The notes under the pieces: generated by a model
Told to the model about the DNA's origin: nothing
The model's database searches: none
The model's input: the letters and a program-made list of their open reading frames with translations, nothing else
Assembly (NCBI RefSeq): GCF_002953215.1
Contig: NZ_CP026378.1
Location: forward strand, 248,001-312,000
Length of the DNA: 64,000 nt
Direction: 5' to 3'
Source: Mixta calida
Lineage (GTDB): Bacteria > Pseudomonadota > Gammaproteobacteria > Enterobacterales > Enterobacteriaceae
Part shown: positions 27,577 to 35,389 of the stretch, in pieces
Numbering within the stretch: position 1 is the stretch's first letter
Layout of the letters: every line of letters begins with the position of its first letter
Translations under genes and position numbers: made by a program

Positions 27577-27774
27577 TTATGCCCTCTTCAATGCTTCAAC
27601 GTGGCGGGCAAAATCGTTCTGCACCTCCTTGCTGTGGATATTGACCATCGCGCTGCCGTTTTCATCAATAATGATGCGATCGCCATCGTCAATAGAGTCC
27701 TGAACGTCATCCTGGGACATCACCTGAAGCAGTTTCTCCGGGCTGGTAAAGAGTGAGCGAATCAGCTTTAACAT
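27577..27774 (-). CDS. 65-residue soluble protein, first gene of a two-gene operon
   Basis: The product starts MLKLIRSLFTSPEKLLQVMS, an amphipathic N-terminus, followed by an acidic stretch (DDVQDSIDDGDRIIIDENG) and VNIHSKEVQNDFARHVEALK. It has a good GGAGGAAAATA site before the ATG. Its stop is one base from the start of the downstream membrane protein gene, so the products may work together. No function can be assigned. Confidence 0.7.
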   Translation of the reverse strand: MLKLIRSLFTSPEKLLQVMSQDDVQDSIDDGDRIIIDENGSAMVNIHSKEVQNDFARHVEALKRA

Positions 27775-27855
27775 TTATTTTCCTCCTTTCACCACTAGTG
27801 TAGGAAGGGATGGCGGCTTTGGGACGGGATCAGTCTGAATCGAAGGCGAAACGGC

Positions 27856-27884
27856 AAAAAAAACGGGCGCGGCGGCGCGCCCGT
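27856..27884 (-). terminator. terminator of the TonB-receptor pseudogene
   Basis: ACGGGCGCG and CGCGCCCGT form a nine-base-pair stem with a four-base loop, followed on the minus strand by eight U residues. Confidence 0.85.
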
Positions 27885-27892
27885 GGCAAAAA

Positions 27893-29087
27893 TCAGAAAT
27901 CGACGCTGGCTTTCAGTACAATTTCGCGCGGTTCGCCGACGGTGACGCGCAGATTGTTGCCGCTGGAGGAGTACCAGGTGCTGTCGAACAGGTTTTTGAC
28001 GTTGACCTGCCATTTCACGCGATAGCTGTCGATCGGCGTGGTCCAGGCGACGAAGGCGTCGGCAACGGTATAGTCGTCGAGATAAAAACTGTTGGCGGCG
28101 TCGCCCGGACGGCGGCCGACGTAGCGCGCGCCGATGCCTGCGCGCAGATCGTCCGCGGGCAGCAGGCCGGTCGCGCCGAAGTCGTTAGTCAGGAACAGCG
28201 CCGCGGTGTGGCGCGCCACGTTAGTTAGCTCGTTGCCGCGGTTCTCCGGGTCAGCGGTGACGCGCGCGTCGGTGTACGCATAGCTGCCCACCAGACTCAG
28301 GGTTCGGGTCAGGCTGCCCGCCAGATCCAGTTCGACGCCCTGCGAGCGTACTTTGCCTGCGGTGCGCGTAACGCTTTCGCCATCCACCAGTTCGCTCACC
28401 ATCACGTTGCGTTTGTGAATGTCATACAGCGCCAGCGTGCCGGTGACGCGGCCAGGCAGATCGATCTTTGCGCCCACCTCCCAGGCTTTGCCCAGCTCCG
28501 GCGGTGGAGGCGGGCATCTGGTCGTAAACCGGCTGATAAACGTTGAAGCTTTTGTCTTTCGCGCCGCGGATCATGTCGCCGCGAAAGGTGCGGTCCGCTT
28601 CATAATCGAAGCCGAACAGCAGCTGATGGTTGACGCGTCCCCAGTCGACGTCGCCGTTCAGCGTCAGCTGCACCATCTGCGAGCGGCTCTGCGCATCAAC
28701 GGTGGCGTCCGCCTGGCGTGTCAGCACGCCGGTTTCGGCGTTAAAGGCGGTGGCGCGCCTGGCTGTCGCTGTAGGTATTGCGGCTGAAGGCCCAGGTGAG
28801 CTGCGAGCGCCAGCGGTCGTTCAGCATCTGGTCGAGCTGGAAGCTCAGGGTATCCTGATCGCCGCGCGTGGCGTTGTAATGCTCGTCGAAGCGGCGCTCG
28901 CGCGGGACATCTACCGGTTTGCCGCTGCGCGGATCGATGACCGTGCCGCGATCGAACGGCGTAAGGTATTCCATATGCTCCCAGGCGACGCGCACGGTGG
29001 TGGACTCGCCATACCACATCAGAGAAGGGGCGATCACCGTCTGACGCTGGCGGCCGAAGTTGCGCCAGTGGTCGGTTTCATCATCAG
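27893..29087 (-). pseudogene. TonB-dependent siderophore receptor, decayed and 5'-truncated
   Basis: Three pieces in different frames match one outer-membrane beta-barrel receptor of the siderophore type (FhuA/FoxA-like). The upstream piece (to about 28755) has FDRGTVIDPRSGKPVDVPRE and DQDTLSFQLDQMLNDRW. A one-base shift leads to DWGRVNHQLLFGFDYEADRT. Near 28500 the frame changes again, and QPVYDQMPAS is followed almost at once by ELGKAWEVGAKIDLPGRVTG. Receptors normally have well over 100 residues between these parts, so an internal deletion is likely. The C-terminal piece ends VNVKNLFDSTWYSSS and a terminal KASVDF, a proper barrel end. The plug domain and signal peptide are missing, replaced by a TnpB element and IS1 at about 29087. 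Confidence 0.88.
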
Positions 29088-29090
29088 AAT

Positions 29091-29134
29091 GCCTCCGGGA
29101 AACCCTGGCCTTCAGGCCGGGGAGGAAAGGAGGC
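29091..29134. repeat. nested hairpin at the left side of the TnpB element
   Basis: GCCTCC (29091) pairs with GGAGGC (29129), and inside it CCCTGGCC pairs with GGCCGGGG around TTCA. Such hairpins mark ends of IS200/IS605-type elements. It lies at the junction with the receptor remnant, about 60 bases before tnpB. Confidence 0.5.
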
Positions 29135-29192
29135 GGTTTTCCGACTAACTGTCTTTTGCATAATCACATTTTCCTCTTTAGTATGTGAAGAC

Positions 29193-29315
29193 ATGAAACG
29201 CGCATATAAATACCGGTTTTACCCGACAACTGAGCAGGTTGAACTTTTAGCTCAGACGTTCGGCTGTGTGCGCTTCGTCTACAACTCCATCCTCCGCTGG
29301 CGTACCGATGGGTGA
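29193..29315 (+). pseudogene. tnpB: TnpB (IS200/IS605-type) N-terminal fragment
   Basis: The first 39 codons read MKRAYKYRFYPTTEQVELLA followed by QTFGCVRFVYNS and LRWRTD, the conserved N-terminus of TnpB/OrfB RNA-guided nucleases. The frame runs into the left end of IS1 at 29311 and stops. The remaining roughly 350 codons and the right end of the element are absent from the window, apparently removed with the IS1 insertion. Confidence 0.85.
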
Positions 29316-29365
29316 TGCTGCCAACTTACTGATTTAGTGTATGATGGTGTTTTTGAGGTGCTCCA

Positions 29366-29641
29366 GTGGCTTCTGTTTCTATCAGCTGTCCCTCCTGTTC
29401 AGCTACAGACGGGGTGGTGCGTAACGGTAAAAGTACTGCCGGACATCAGCGCTATCTCTGCTCTCACTGCCGTAAAACATGGCAGTTACAGTTCACATAC
29501 ACAGCCTCTCAACCCGGTACGCACCAGAAAATCATTGATATGGCCATGAATGGCGTTGGATGCCGGGCAACCGCCCGCATTATGGGCGTTGGCCTCAACA
29601 CGATTTTACGTCACTTAAAAAACTCAGGCCGCAGTCGGTAA
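29366..29641 (+). CDS. insA: IS1 InsA
   Basis: The 91-residue protein begins [20 protein letters not shown] with a zinc-finger-like C-x2-C and C-x2-C pattern (CSHCRKTW), followed by a helix-turn-helix. InsA binds IS1 ends and represses transposition. It starts with GTG. An A6C slippage run at 29617-29623 lies near its end and permits the -1 frameshift that makes the InsAB' transposase. Confidence 0.95.
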
Positions 29642-30063
29642 CCTCGCGCATACAGCCGGGCAGTGACGTCATCGTCTGCGCGGAAATGGACGAACAGTGG
29701 GGCTATGTCGGGGCTAAATCGCGCCAGCGCTGGCTGTTTTACGCGTATGACAGGCTCCGGAAGACGGTTGTTGCGCACGTATTCGGTGAACGCACTATGG
29801 CGACGCTGGGTCGTCTTATGAGCCTGCTGTCACCCTTTGACGTGGTGATATGGATGACGGATGGCTGGCCGCTGTATGAATCCCGCCTGAAGGGAAAGCT
29901 GCACGTAATCAGCAAGCGATATACGCAGCGAATTGAGCGGCATAACCTGAATCTGAGGCAGCACCTGGCACGGCTGGGACGGAAGTCGCTGTCGTTCTCA
30001 AAATCGGTGGAGCTGCATGATAAAGTCATCGGGCATTATCTGAACATAAAACACTATCAATAA
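29560..30063 (+). CDS. insB: IS1 InsB (transposase part)
   Basis: This 167-codon frame overlaps insA and supplies the catalytic DDE domain of InsAB'. Conserved pieces are [43 protein letters not shown] and [20 protein letters not shown]. The frame is uninterrupted, so the element should be competent for transposition. Confidence 0.95.
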
Positions 30064-30421
30064 GTTGGGACCATTACCCGTTAAACTTTATTAATTCGGT
30101 AAAATTAATTACTACTCTATGTTCGTGCCAGTGGTCTTTTACCTGAGGTAAAGATTTAATGTCCAATTTTATTAGGCAGGTTCCTCTTATGCGGTGCTGC
30201 AGCCTGCTGCAGGCCATACTGGGAGCGTACCGTAATCACAGAGAAATCACACACCATCCTTCGTGGTTCCTGCTTCGCACTTCAAATAGTAAGCAACTGA
30301 ATAAATAGATATTTACGTATTGAGTGATCACCGAACGGCTGACGGCCGGGCTTGTGGAGCTCCGCATTCAGATCGACTAATAGTCAGCCGGACTGTGCTC
30401 GGCTGCCTGGCATGAGCCGCC

Positions 30422-30682
30422 CACCTGTTTCTGACCGTCAGCGGTGCGGATTTTATCATGCCGTTTGGCTGGCGCCATTGCAGCGAACTGCTGCGCCTGC
30501 TGAGGGTATATCACCACCATCCGGGTATCATTCCGCAGGGCTGGCAGGGGCATGGCGCGATATTTTCAACCCGTGCCACTGTCGCCGATGACGTGATCGT
30601 GGGGCTTGATGCGCTGCAAACACGGGGAGCTGCAAACACGGGGAGCTGCATCAGACGCTGTAAAGCCTGCGCTGTAGTTTGA
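30422..30682 (+). pseudogene. gene remnant of unknown family
   Basis: An open stretch reads FLTVSGADFIMPFGWRHCSE, then HHHPGIIPQGWQGHGAIF and ATVADDVIVGLDALQ. This looks like real protein sequence, but it has an upstream stop and no start, and it ends in a 16-base tandem duplication at 30613-30650. I could not assign the family. Confidence 0.45.
30613..30650. repeat. 16-bp tandem duplication inside a gene remnant
   Basis: The unit GCTGCAAACACGGGGA occurs twice in a row (30613 and 30629), followed by a partial third copy. It probably arose by slippage in decaying sequence. Confidence 0.8.
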
Positions 30683-30691
30683 GCAGTTATC

Positions 30692-31137
30692 TTATTTATT
30701 CAGCCACGCTGCTCCTGTCCAGATACTGTGCGCGATAGAATGCGTATGCTCCGCAATATCCGTTTCTCCATACGGATTATTACTCACCTGACAGTCTGCG
30801 CCGCCAATGGTGTTGCCATTGTCACCACTACGTCATAACCCGGATATGCCGCTGTTATCGGCTCACGGAAATACCTGGTACTGTCTGCACTCAGTTTCGG
30901 TATTCTGATTTTGATATACCCTCAGGCCACGCCAATACAAGTACTTGTTCCATCGCTACTGAGCGGGCTTGGTTTTTTTAGCCGTACCAGTGTTACAGCC
31001 TCTGGTATCGCTGAGAACAGGCCGGTGCCGGCACCCTGGTGGCGCGCGGACAGGCTAACGCGGATATTGCGGCAGGCCGCCTCCTGTAACTCTGCTGCTG
31101 TCCTTCCTGTGACAAGAGATCCTTCCGGGAAGCTTTT
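30692..31137 (-). pseudogene. frameshifted gene remnant of unknown family
   Basis: On the minus strand two frames look coding. The upstream one reads FPEGSLVTGRTAAELQEAAC and HQGAGTGLFSAIPEAVTLV. The downstream one reads NTIGGADCQVSNNPYGETDI and AEHTHSIAHSIWTGAAWLNK before a stop. Intermediate sequence (STRYFREPITAAYPGYDVVV) links them with at least one frameshift. The ending suggests a secreted or pilus-like protein, but I cannot name it. Confidence 0.45.
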
Positions 31138-31473
31138 TTGACCTGTCAGTCAGGGACCAGCGAATCACATCTATGATGAGTTGATAGTGAGTTACCTGAC
31201 ATGCGGAAAGCCGCCGACCGTTCGCTCAGCACTCATCAGCAAATTTCTTCCCCTCCGTGCCGGTGCGCTGCGAGGAGTTACGGGTGTCGAGCCAGAGGGC
31301 CTCAATACAGATACCTCGGATGAACGGTTTCAATCTCACCACGCTCTGCTTCGAATGCCCTTAGCCATCTGCTTTTCTCTTATTTCCTTTACCTCCACTC
31401 TGCTTTTCCCCGCAGGCGCTATGGATATATGCCAGGCTTAATCCATTCAGTAAGAAATTATCACGGGAGTAAT

Positions 31474-32874
31474 ATGGATTTCCTTGGCTGGACCGCCACC
31501 AGTGGCGGCTTATTACTGGTTATGTCACTGGCGTCGGGATGGATTCACCGTGGGCCGGTGACTTCTTTTGGTCTGTTTTTACTGTTTGGCATCCTGTTCG
31601 GGCCATGGGCGCTCGACTTGGTCAGGCTCGATGTGCTGACCCATCCCGATCTGGCGGCGCATATTACTGAAATCACCATTGCCGCCTCGCTGTTTATCAC
31701 CGGGCTGAAGCTGCGCTTGCCGCTGAAAGCGAGCAGCTGGCGCATCGGCGGCCTGCTGGCGTTCCCCGCTATGCTGCTGACGGTGCTCGGCATGATGATG
31801 GTGGTGCACTGGATCACCGGCTTTTCCTGGCCGCTGTCGCTGGCGTTCGCCGCGATCGTCGCGCCAACCGATCCGGTGCTGGCCAGCCTGATATCCGTCA
31901 ACCATGCGGGCGACGACGACGCGATGCGCGTGGCGCTCTCCAGCGAGGCGGGAATGAACGACGGTTCGGCACTGCCGCTGCTGATGCTGGCGCTGCTGCT
32001 GTTTCAGGGTCAGGAGCCGGTCTCTGCCGGGCTGTTCGGCCACTGGCTGCTGAAAGATGTACTGTGGGCGATCGGCATGGGATCGCTGATCGGCTACAGC
32101 TTTGGCCGCCTGATCGGCATTATGGCCACTCGACTGCGCAGCGTGCACAACGATATCGCGCCAAATGATTTTCTTGCGCTGGCGCTGATCGCCATTAGCT
32201 ATGCGGCGGCGCAGACGGTTGAAGCCTCCGGCTTCCTTGCCGCTTTTGCCGCAGGCATCGGGCTGCGTCACGCGGAAGTTTACGTGGTGAAAACCTTTCC
32301 GCCGGAACAGCTGCCGGAAGACAACCGCATGGCGCCGGCGGAGCTGCTGGTCAACCCTAACCAGCGCCATTTGCAGGAAGATTACGGCCCGGCGCATTCG
32401 GTAGGGCTGGTGGTGGGTGATGCGCTGTCGTTTGGCGATACGGTGGAGCGTCTGCTGGCGGCGCTGATGGTGGTGGCGCTGGGCGTCACGCTGGCGTTGC
32501 ACTGGAACCCCGCCGGCCTGCTGCTGGCTGCGGTTCTGTTTCTGGTGATCCGTCCGCTGGCGGTCTGGATTTCGACCATCGGCACCGGCATGCCGACGGG
32601 ACGGCGCTGGTTGATTGGCTGGCTCGGCATTCGCGGCATCGGCAGTATCAACTATATTGCTTACGCCTGGATGCACGGCATGTCCGGGCCGCAGGCGGAA
32701 ACGATGGTGGATATGGCGTTGACGCTGGTGGCCGCCAGCGTGGTGGTCCACGGCATCACGGTGACGCCGTTGCTGAAACGGCGTCAGGTCTGGCAGGCAG
32801 CGCGGCGTCAGAAGGAAGAGGAACGGCGCAAAGCGCGCCAGCAGGTCAAAGAACGGGAGAACGCGCAGCGGTAA
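31474..32874 (+). CDS. CPA1-type Na+/H+ (cation/proton) antiporter
   Basis: The 466-residue protein has about twelve membrane helices and the monovalent cation:proton antiporter-1 pattern: TEITIAASLFITGLKLRLPL, AAIVAPTDPVLAS in helix 5, and ALSSEAGMNDGSALPLLML carrying the essential N-D pair in helix 6. A charged tail (RRQKEEERRKARQQVKERE) is cytoplasmic. It exchanges Na+ or K+ for protons at the inner membrane for pH and salt balance. The ATG at 31474 follows CGGGAGTAAT; homology begins there. It is the first intact gene right of the IS1-linked decay zone. Confidence 0.92.
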   Translation: MDFLGWTATSGGLLLVMSLASGWIHRGPVTSFGLFLLFGILFGPWALDLVRLDVLTHPDLAAHITEITIAASLFITGLKLRLPLKASSWRIGGLLAFPAMLLTVLGMMMVVHWITGFSWPLSLAFAAIVAPTDPVLASLISVNHAGDDDAMRVALSSEAGMNDGSALPLLMLALLLFQGQEPVSAGLFGHWLLKDVLWAIGMGSLIGYSFGRLIGIMATRLRSVHNDIAPNDFLALALIAISYAAAQTVEASGFLAAFAAGIGLRHAEVYVVKTFPPEQLPEDNRMAPAELLVNPNQRHLQEDYGPAHSVGLVVGDALSFGDTVERLLAALMVVALGVTLALHWNPAGLLLAAVLFLVIRPLAVWISTIGTGMPTGRRWLIGWLGIRGIGSINYIAYAWMHGMSGPQAETMVDMALTLVAASVVVHGITVTPLLKRRQVWQAARRQKEEERRKARQQVKERENAQR

Positions 32875-33084
32875 CGCTTTATTTCCTTTCTGCTAAATCT
32901 AAATAACGCTGACGGCGATCACGTTTTTCGGGCTAAGATAATACAGCGACGCTGTTCAGCGTTGGTCCCGATTGGCAGACCCCGACATCATTAACGACAC
33001 GTTGTTAAGCAACGCTCGGGTGGCCCTTTGCCTTATCGCTTTTCATGGTTTGGTTTTAACGTTTGAGAATGACGGGCATGAAGC

Positions 33085-34014
33085 ATGATTAGTCGTCGGC
33101 GTTTTCTTCTGGGGGCCGGCGCCAGTTTATTTTCTATCAAGACCGGCAACCTGTTCGCGCGTCAGAATGTGATTCCGCTATGGCCGGAAACGCCGCCCGG
33201 CGGCGGCGGGCCGTCCGGGGCGCTGCATATCAATAAGTCCGGTTCCTGGTCCAATATCGTCTGTCCATCGATTCAGCGTTTTCAGCCGGGGAAACCTAAC
33301 GGCGAAGCGGTGCTGATCGCGGCGGGCGGCGGCTACTGCTGGATCGGCATGGGGCGCGAAGCCTGGCCGGTGGCGCGCTGGCTGAACGGCTTCGGCTATA
33401 CCACCTATGTGTTGAGCTACCGGCTGCCCGGCGAAAAATGGCATGCCGGGCCGCTGGCGGCGTTGCAGGATGCGCAGCGGGCGATCCGGCTGGTGCGGAC
33501 GATGGAGAATCGCGTGCATGCGCTGGGCTTCTCCGCCGGCGCGCATCTGCTGGGCATGGCGGCCGCGCGGCCCGACTACGCCACTTACGCGCCGCAGGAT
33601 GAGCTGGACGCCGTCGCGCCGTCGGTTGACAGCGTGGGGCTGATCTATCCGGTGATTACGCTCCAGGCGCCTTATAACCATACCGTGACCCACCGCATGC
33701 TGGCGGGCCGACACGCTACGCCAGAGCAGGAAGCGCAGTGGTCGATTGAAAACTTCGTCACGCCCGCCTATCCGCCGACTTTCCTGGCGCAGGCGGAGGA
33801 CGATCGCATTTCGCCGCCGCAGAATACCCTGATTATGCGTGAAGCCTGCCGCCGCAAGGGCGTGCCGGTGGAGCTGGTGCAGATCAGCCGTGGCGGTCAC
33901 GGCTTTGGATTAGGGCAGGCGGGCACGCCCGCCGCCATCTGGGATCAGGCCTATGCGCTCTGGTTGCAGTCGCGCCGCCGTCGCCGCGTGCCGCTGCGCA
34001 CCGAGTCGATTTAA
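33085..34014 (+). CDS. Tat-exported alpha/beta-hydrolase, acetyl-esterase-like (BD-FAE type)
   Basis: The 309-residue protein starts MISRRRFLLGAGASLFSI, a twin-arginine signal, so it is exported folded to the periplasm. The hydrolase core has AVLIAAGGGYCWIGMGREA (oxyanion loop in place of HGGG), YVLSYRLPGE, the nucleophile serine in ALGFSAGAHLLGMAA, the acid in AQAEDDRISP and the histidine in SRGGHGFGLG. The pattern matches esterases that remove acetyl or feruloyl groups from plant polysaccharide. The substrate is inferred from the family only. No carbohydrate-degradation genes lie next to it. Confidence 0.88.
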   Translation: MISRRRFLLGAGASLFSIKTGNLFARQNVIPLWPETPPGGGGPSGALHINKSGSWSNIVCPSIQRFQPGKPNGEAVLIAAGGGYCWIGMGREAWPVARWLNGFGYTTYVLSYRLPGEKWHAGPLAALQDAQRAIRLVRTMENRVHALGFSAGAHLLGMAAARPDYATYAPQDELDAVAPSVDSVGLIYPVITLQAPYNHTVTHRMLAGRHATPEQEAQWSIENFVTPAYPPTFLAQAEDDRISPPQNTLIMREACRRKGVPVELVQISRGGHGFGLGQAGTPAAIWDQAYALWLQSRRRRRVPLRTESI

Positions 34015-34115
34015 GCGGGGCGACAGCCCGCGACGCGGATGACGCTGGGCCAGCCCGCCGCAGACGCGCAAACAAGCTGACCCGCCTGGCGGCGGCCGGT
34101 TAAGGCCGCAACGCG

Positions 34116-35129
34116 CTATTTATGGGTGAAATCGATCACCATGCGGCCACGGATTTTCCCGCTCTCCATCTCATGAAAGATTTCATTAATCTCGTCAATG
34201 GCGCGGCGCTGCACGCGCGGCACCACTTTGCCTTCCGCCGCGAACTGGAATGCTTCCGCCAGATCTTCACGAGTGCCGACCAGCGAGCCGACCACCTCAA
34301 TGCCGTCCAGCACCAGACGCGGAATATTCAGGCTCATCGACTCCGGCGGCAGGCCGACGGCGACGATGCGTCCCCCGGCGCGCATGGCGTCGACGGCGGA
34401 GTTAAAGGCGGCTTTGGCGACCGCGGTGACCACCGCCGCATGAGCGCCGCCGACGCGCTCCTGAATGATTTTCGCCGCATCTTCATTGCGCGAGTTAATC
34501 GCCATATCCGCGCCCATTTCCGTGGCGAACGCGAGCTGATCGTCATTGATATCTACCGCGATGACCTTCGCGTTAAAGACGTTTTTCGCGTACTGCAACG
34601 CCAGGTTGCCCAGGCCGCCCAGCCCGTAGATGGCGATCCATTTGCCCGGACGAATGCCGGAGACTTTTACCGCCTTATAAGTGGTGACGCCCGCGCAGGT
34701 CACGCTGCTGGCCGCCGCCGGATCGAGGCCGTCCGGTACTTTTACCGCGTAGTCGGCGACGACGATGCACGCTTCAGCCATGCCGCCGTCGACGCTGTAG
34801 CCAGCGTTTTTTGCGCTGCGGCACAGGGTTTCATTGCCGCTGTTGCAATATTCGCAGTGTCCGCATCCCTCATAAAACCAGGCGACGCTGGCGCGATCGC
34901 CCGGCTTCAGCGAAGTAACGCCCGGCCCGATCTCTTCCACAATACCGATGCCCTCATGGCCGAGAATAATGCCGGTCGCGTCGCCGAAATCGCCGTTCTT
35001 AACGTGCAGGTCGGTATGACAGACGCCGCAGCACTCCATTTTCAGACGCGCTTCGCCATGTTTCAGCGAGCGCAGCGTTTTTTCCACAACTTCAACGCGA
35101 TGATCTTTGGTGACAACAGCTGCTTTCAT
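34116..35129 (-). CDS. adhP: zinc alcohol dehydrogenase, propanol-preferring
   Basis: The 337-residue enzyme oxidises short alcohols or reduces aldehydes with NAD. Catalytic zinc ligands lie in [10 protein letters not shown] and GHEGIG, structural zinc cysteines in [14 protein letters not shown], and the nucleotide-binding turn in [17 protein letters not shown]. The sequence follows E. coli AdhP from [14 protein letters not shown] onward and has nearly the same length. The gene is monocistronic and divergent from the GH15 gene. The ribosome binding site (GGAGAGACACG) is close to the ATG. Confidence 0.95.
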   Translation of the reverse strand: MKAAVVTKDHRVEVVEKTLRSLKHGEARLKMECCGVCHTDLHVKNGDFGDATGIILGHEGIGIVEEIGPGVTSLKPGDRASVAWFYEGCGHCEYCNSGNETLCRSAKNAGYSVDGGMAEACIVVADYAVKVPDGLDPAAASSVTCAGVTTYKAVKVSGIRPGKWIAIYGLGGLGNLALQYAKNVFNAKVIAVDINDDQLAFATEMGADMAINSRNEDAAKIIQERVGGAHAAVVTAVAKAAFNSAVDAMRAGGRIVAVGLPPESMSLNIPRLVLDGIEVVGSLVGTREDLAEAFQFAAEGKVVPRVQRRAIDEINEIFHEMESGKIRGRMVIDFTHK

Positions 35130-35389
35130 ATCGTGTCTCTCCGTTGGTGAGGTTGGGTCATATCCTTTATGCGTTTTACGGGACGAACAGGCGCGTCCGG
35201 CTGACCGTGCCGTTCGCCTTTTCCTCTATGCTAACCATTAAGAGGTATACGCAACGCAGCGATTATCCAGAGTGTGACAACGATCACCGGTGTACTACGC
35301 TTAACGAATGCCTGCCAGCGCAGCGCGAGAAGCCAGCCTTGCCATGTGCGCCTCTCTGCGCTGCCGTTCAGATAAAGGAAAACGTCGCT

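Larger units (their letters stand above)
29311..30078 (+). mobile_element. IS1, complete 768-bp copy
   Basis: The left end GGTGATGCTGCCAACTTACTG and the right end, read inward as GGTAATGGTCCCAACTTATTG, are the IS1 terminal inverted repeats, exactly 768 bases apart end to end. insA and insB are both intact. The nine bases to the left (GTACCGATG) do not match the nine to the right (CGTTAAACT), so no target duplication remains. This suggests deletion or rearrangement at one side after insertion. Confidence 0.96.
30079..31473. other. decayed region between IS1 and the antiporter gene
   Basis: About 1.4 kb contains no intact gene. A plus-strand remnant lies at 30422-30682 and a minus-strand remnant at 30692-31137. 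The segment from 31180 to 31440 holds only short frames, and its last part is pyrimidine-rich. Base composition is lower in GC than the flanks, consistent with acquired DNA left after IS1-linked deletion. Confidence 0.6.

Noticed and set aside
28419..28787. Plus-strand frame opposite the receptor remnant
   Set aside because: It is the reverse shadow of the receptor pseudogene, and the minus-strand frames give recognisable receptor sequence.
33178..33900. 240-codon minus-strand frame opposite the Tat-exported esterase
   Set aside because: It is an arginine- and histidine-rich shadow typical of high-GC antisense frames, while the plus strand has a full set of hydrolase motifs.
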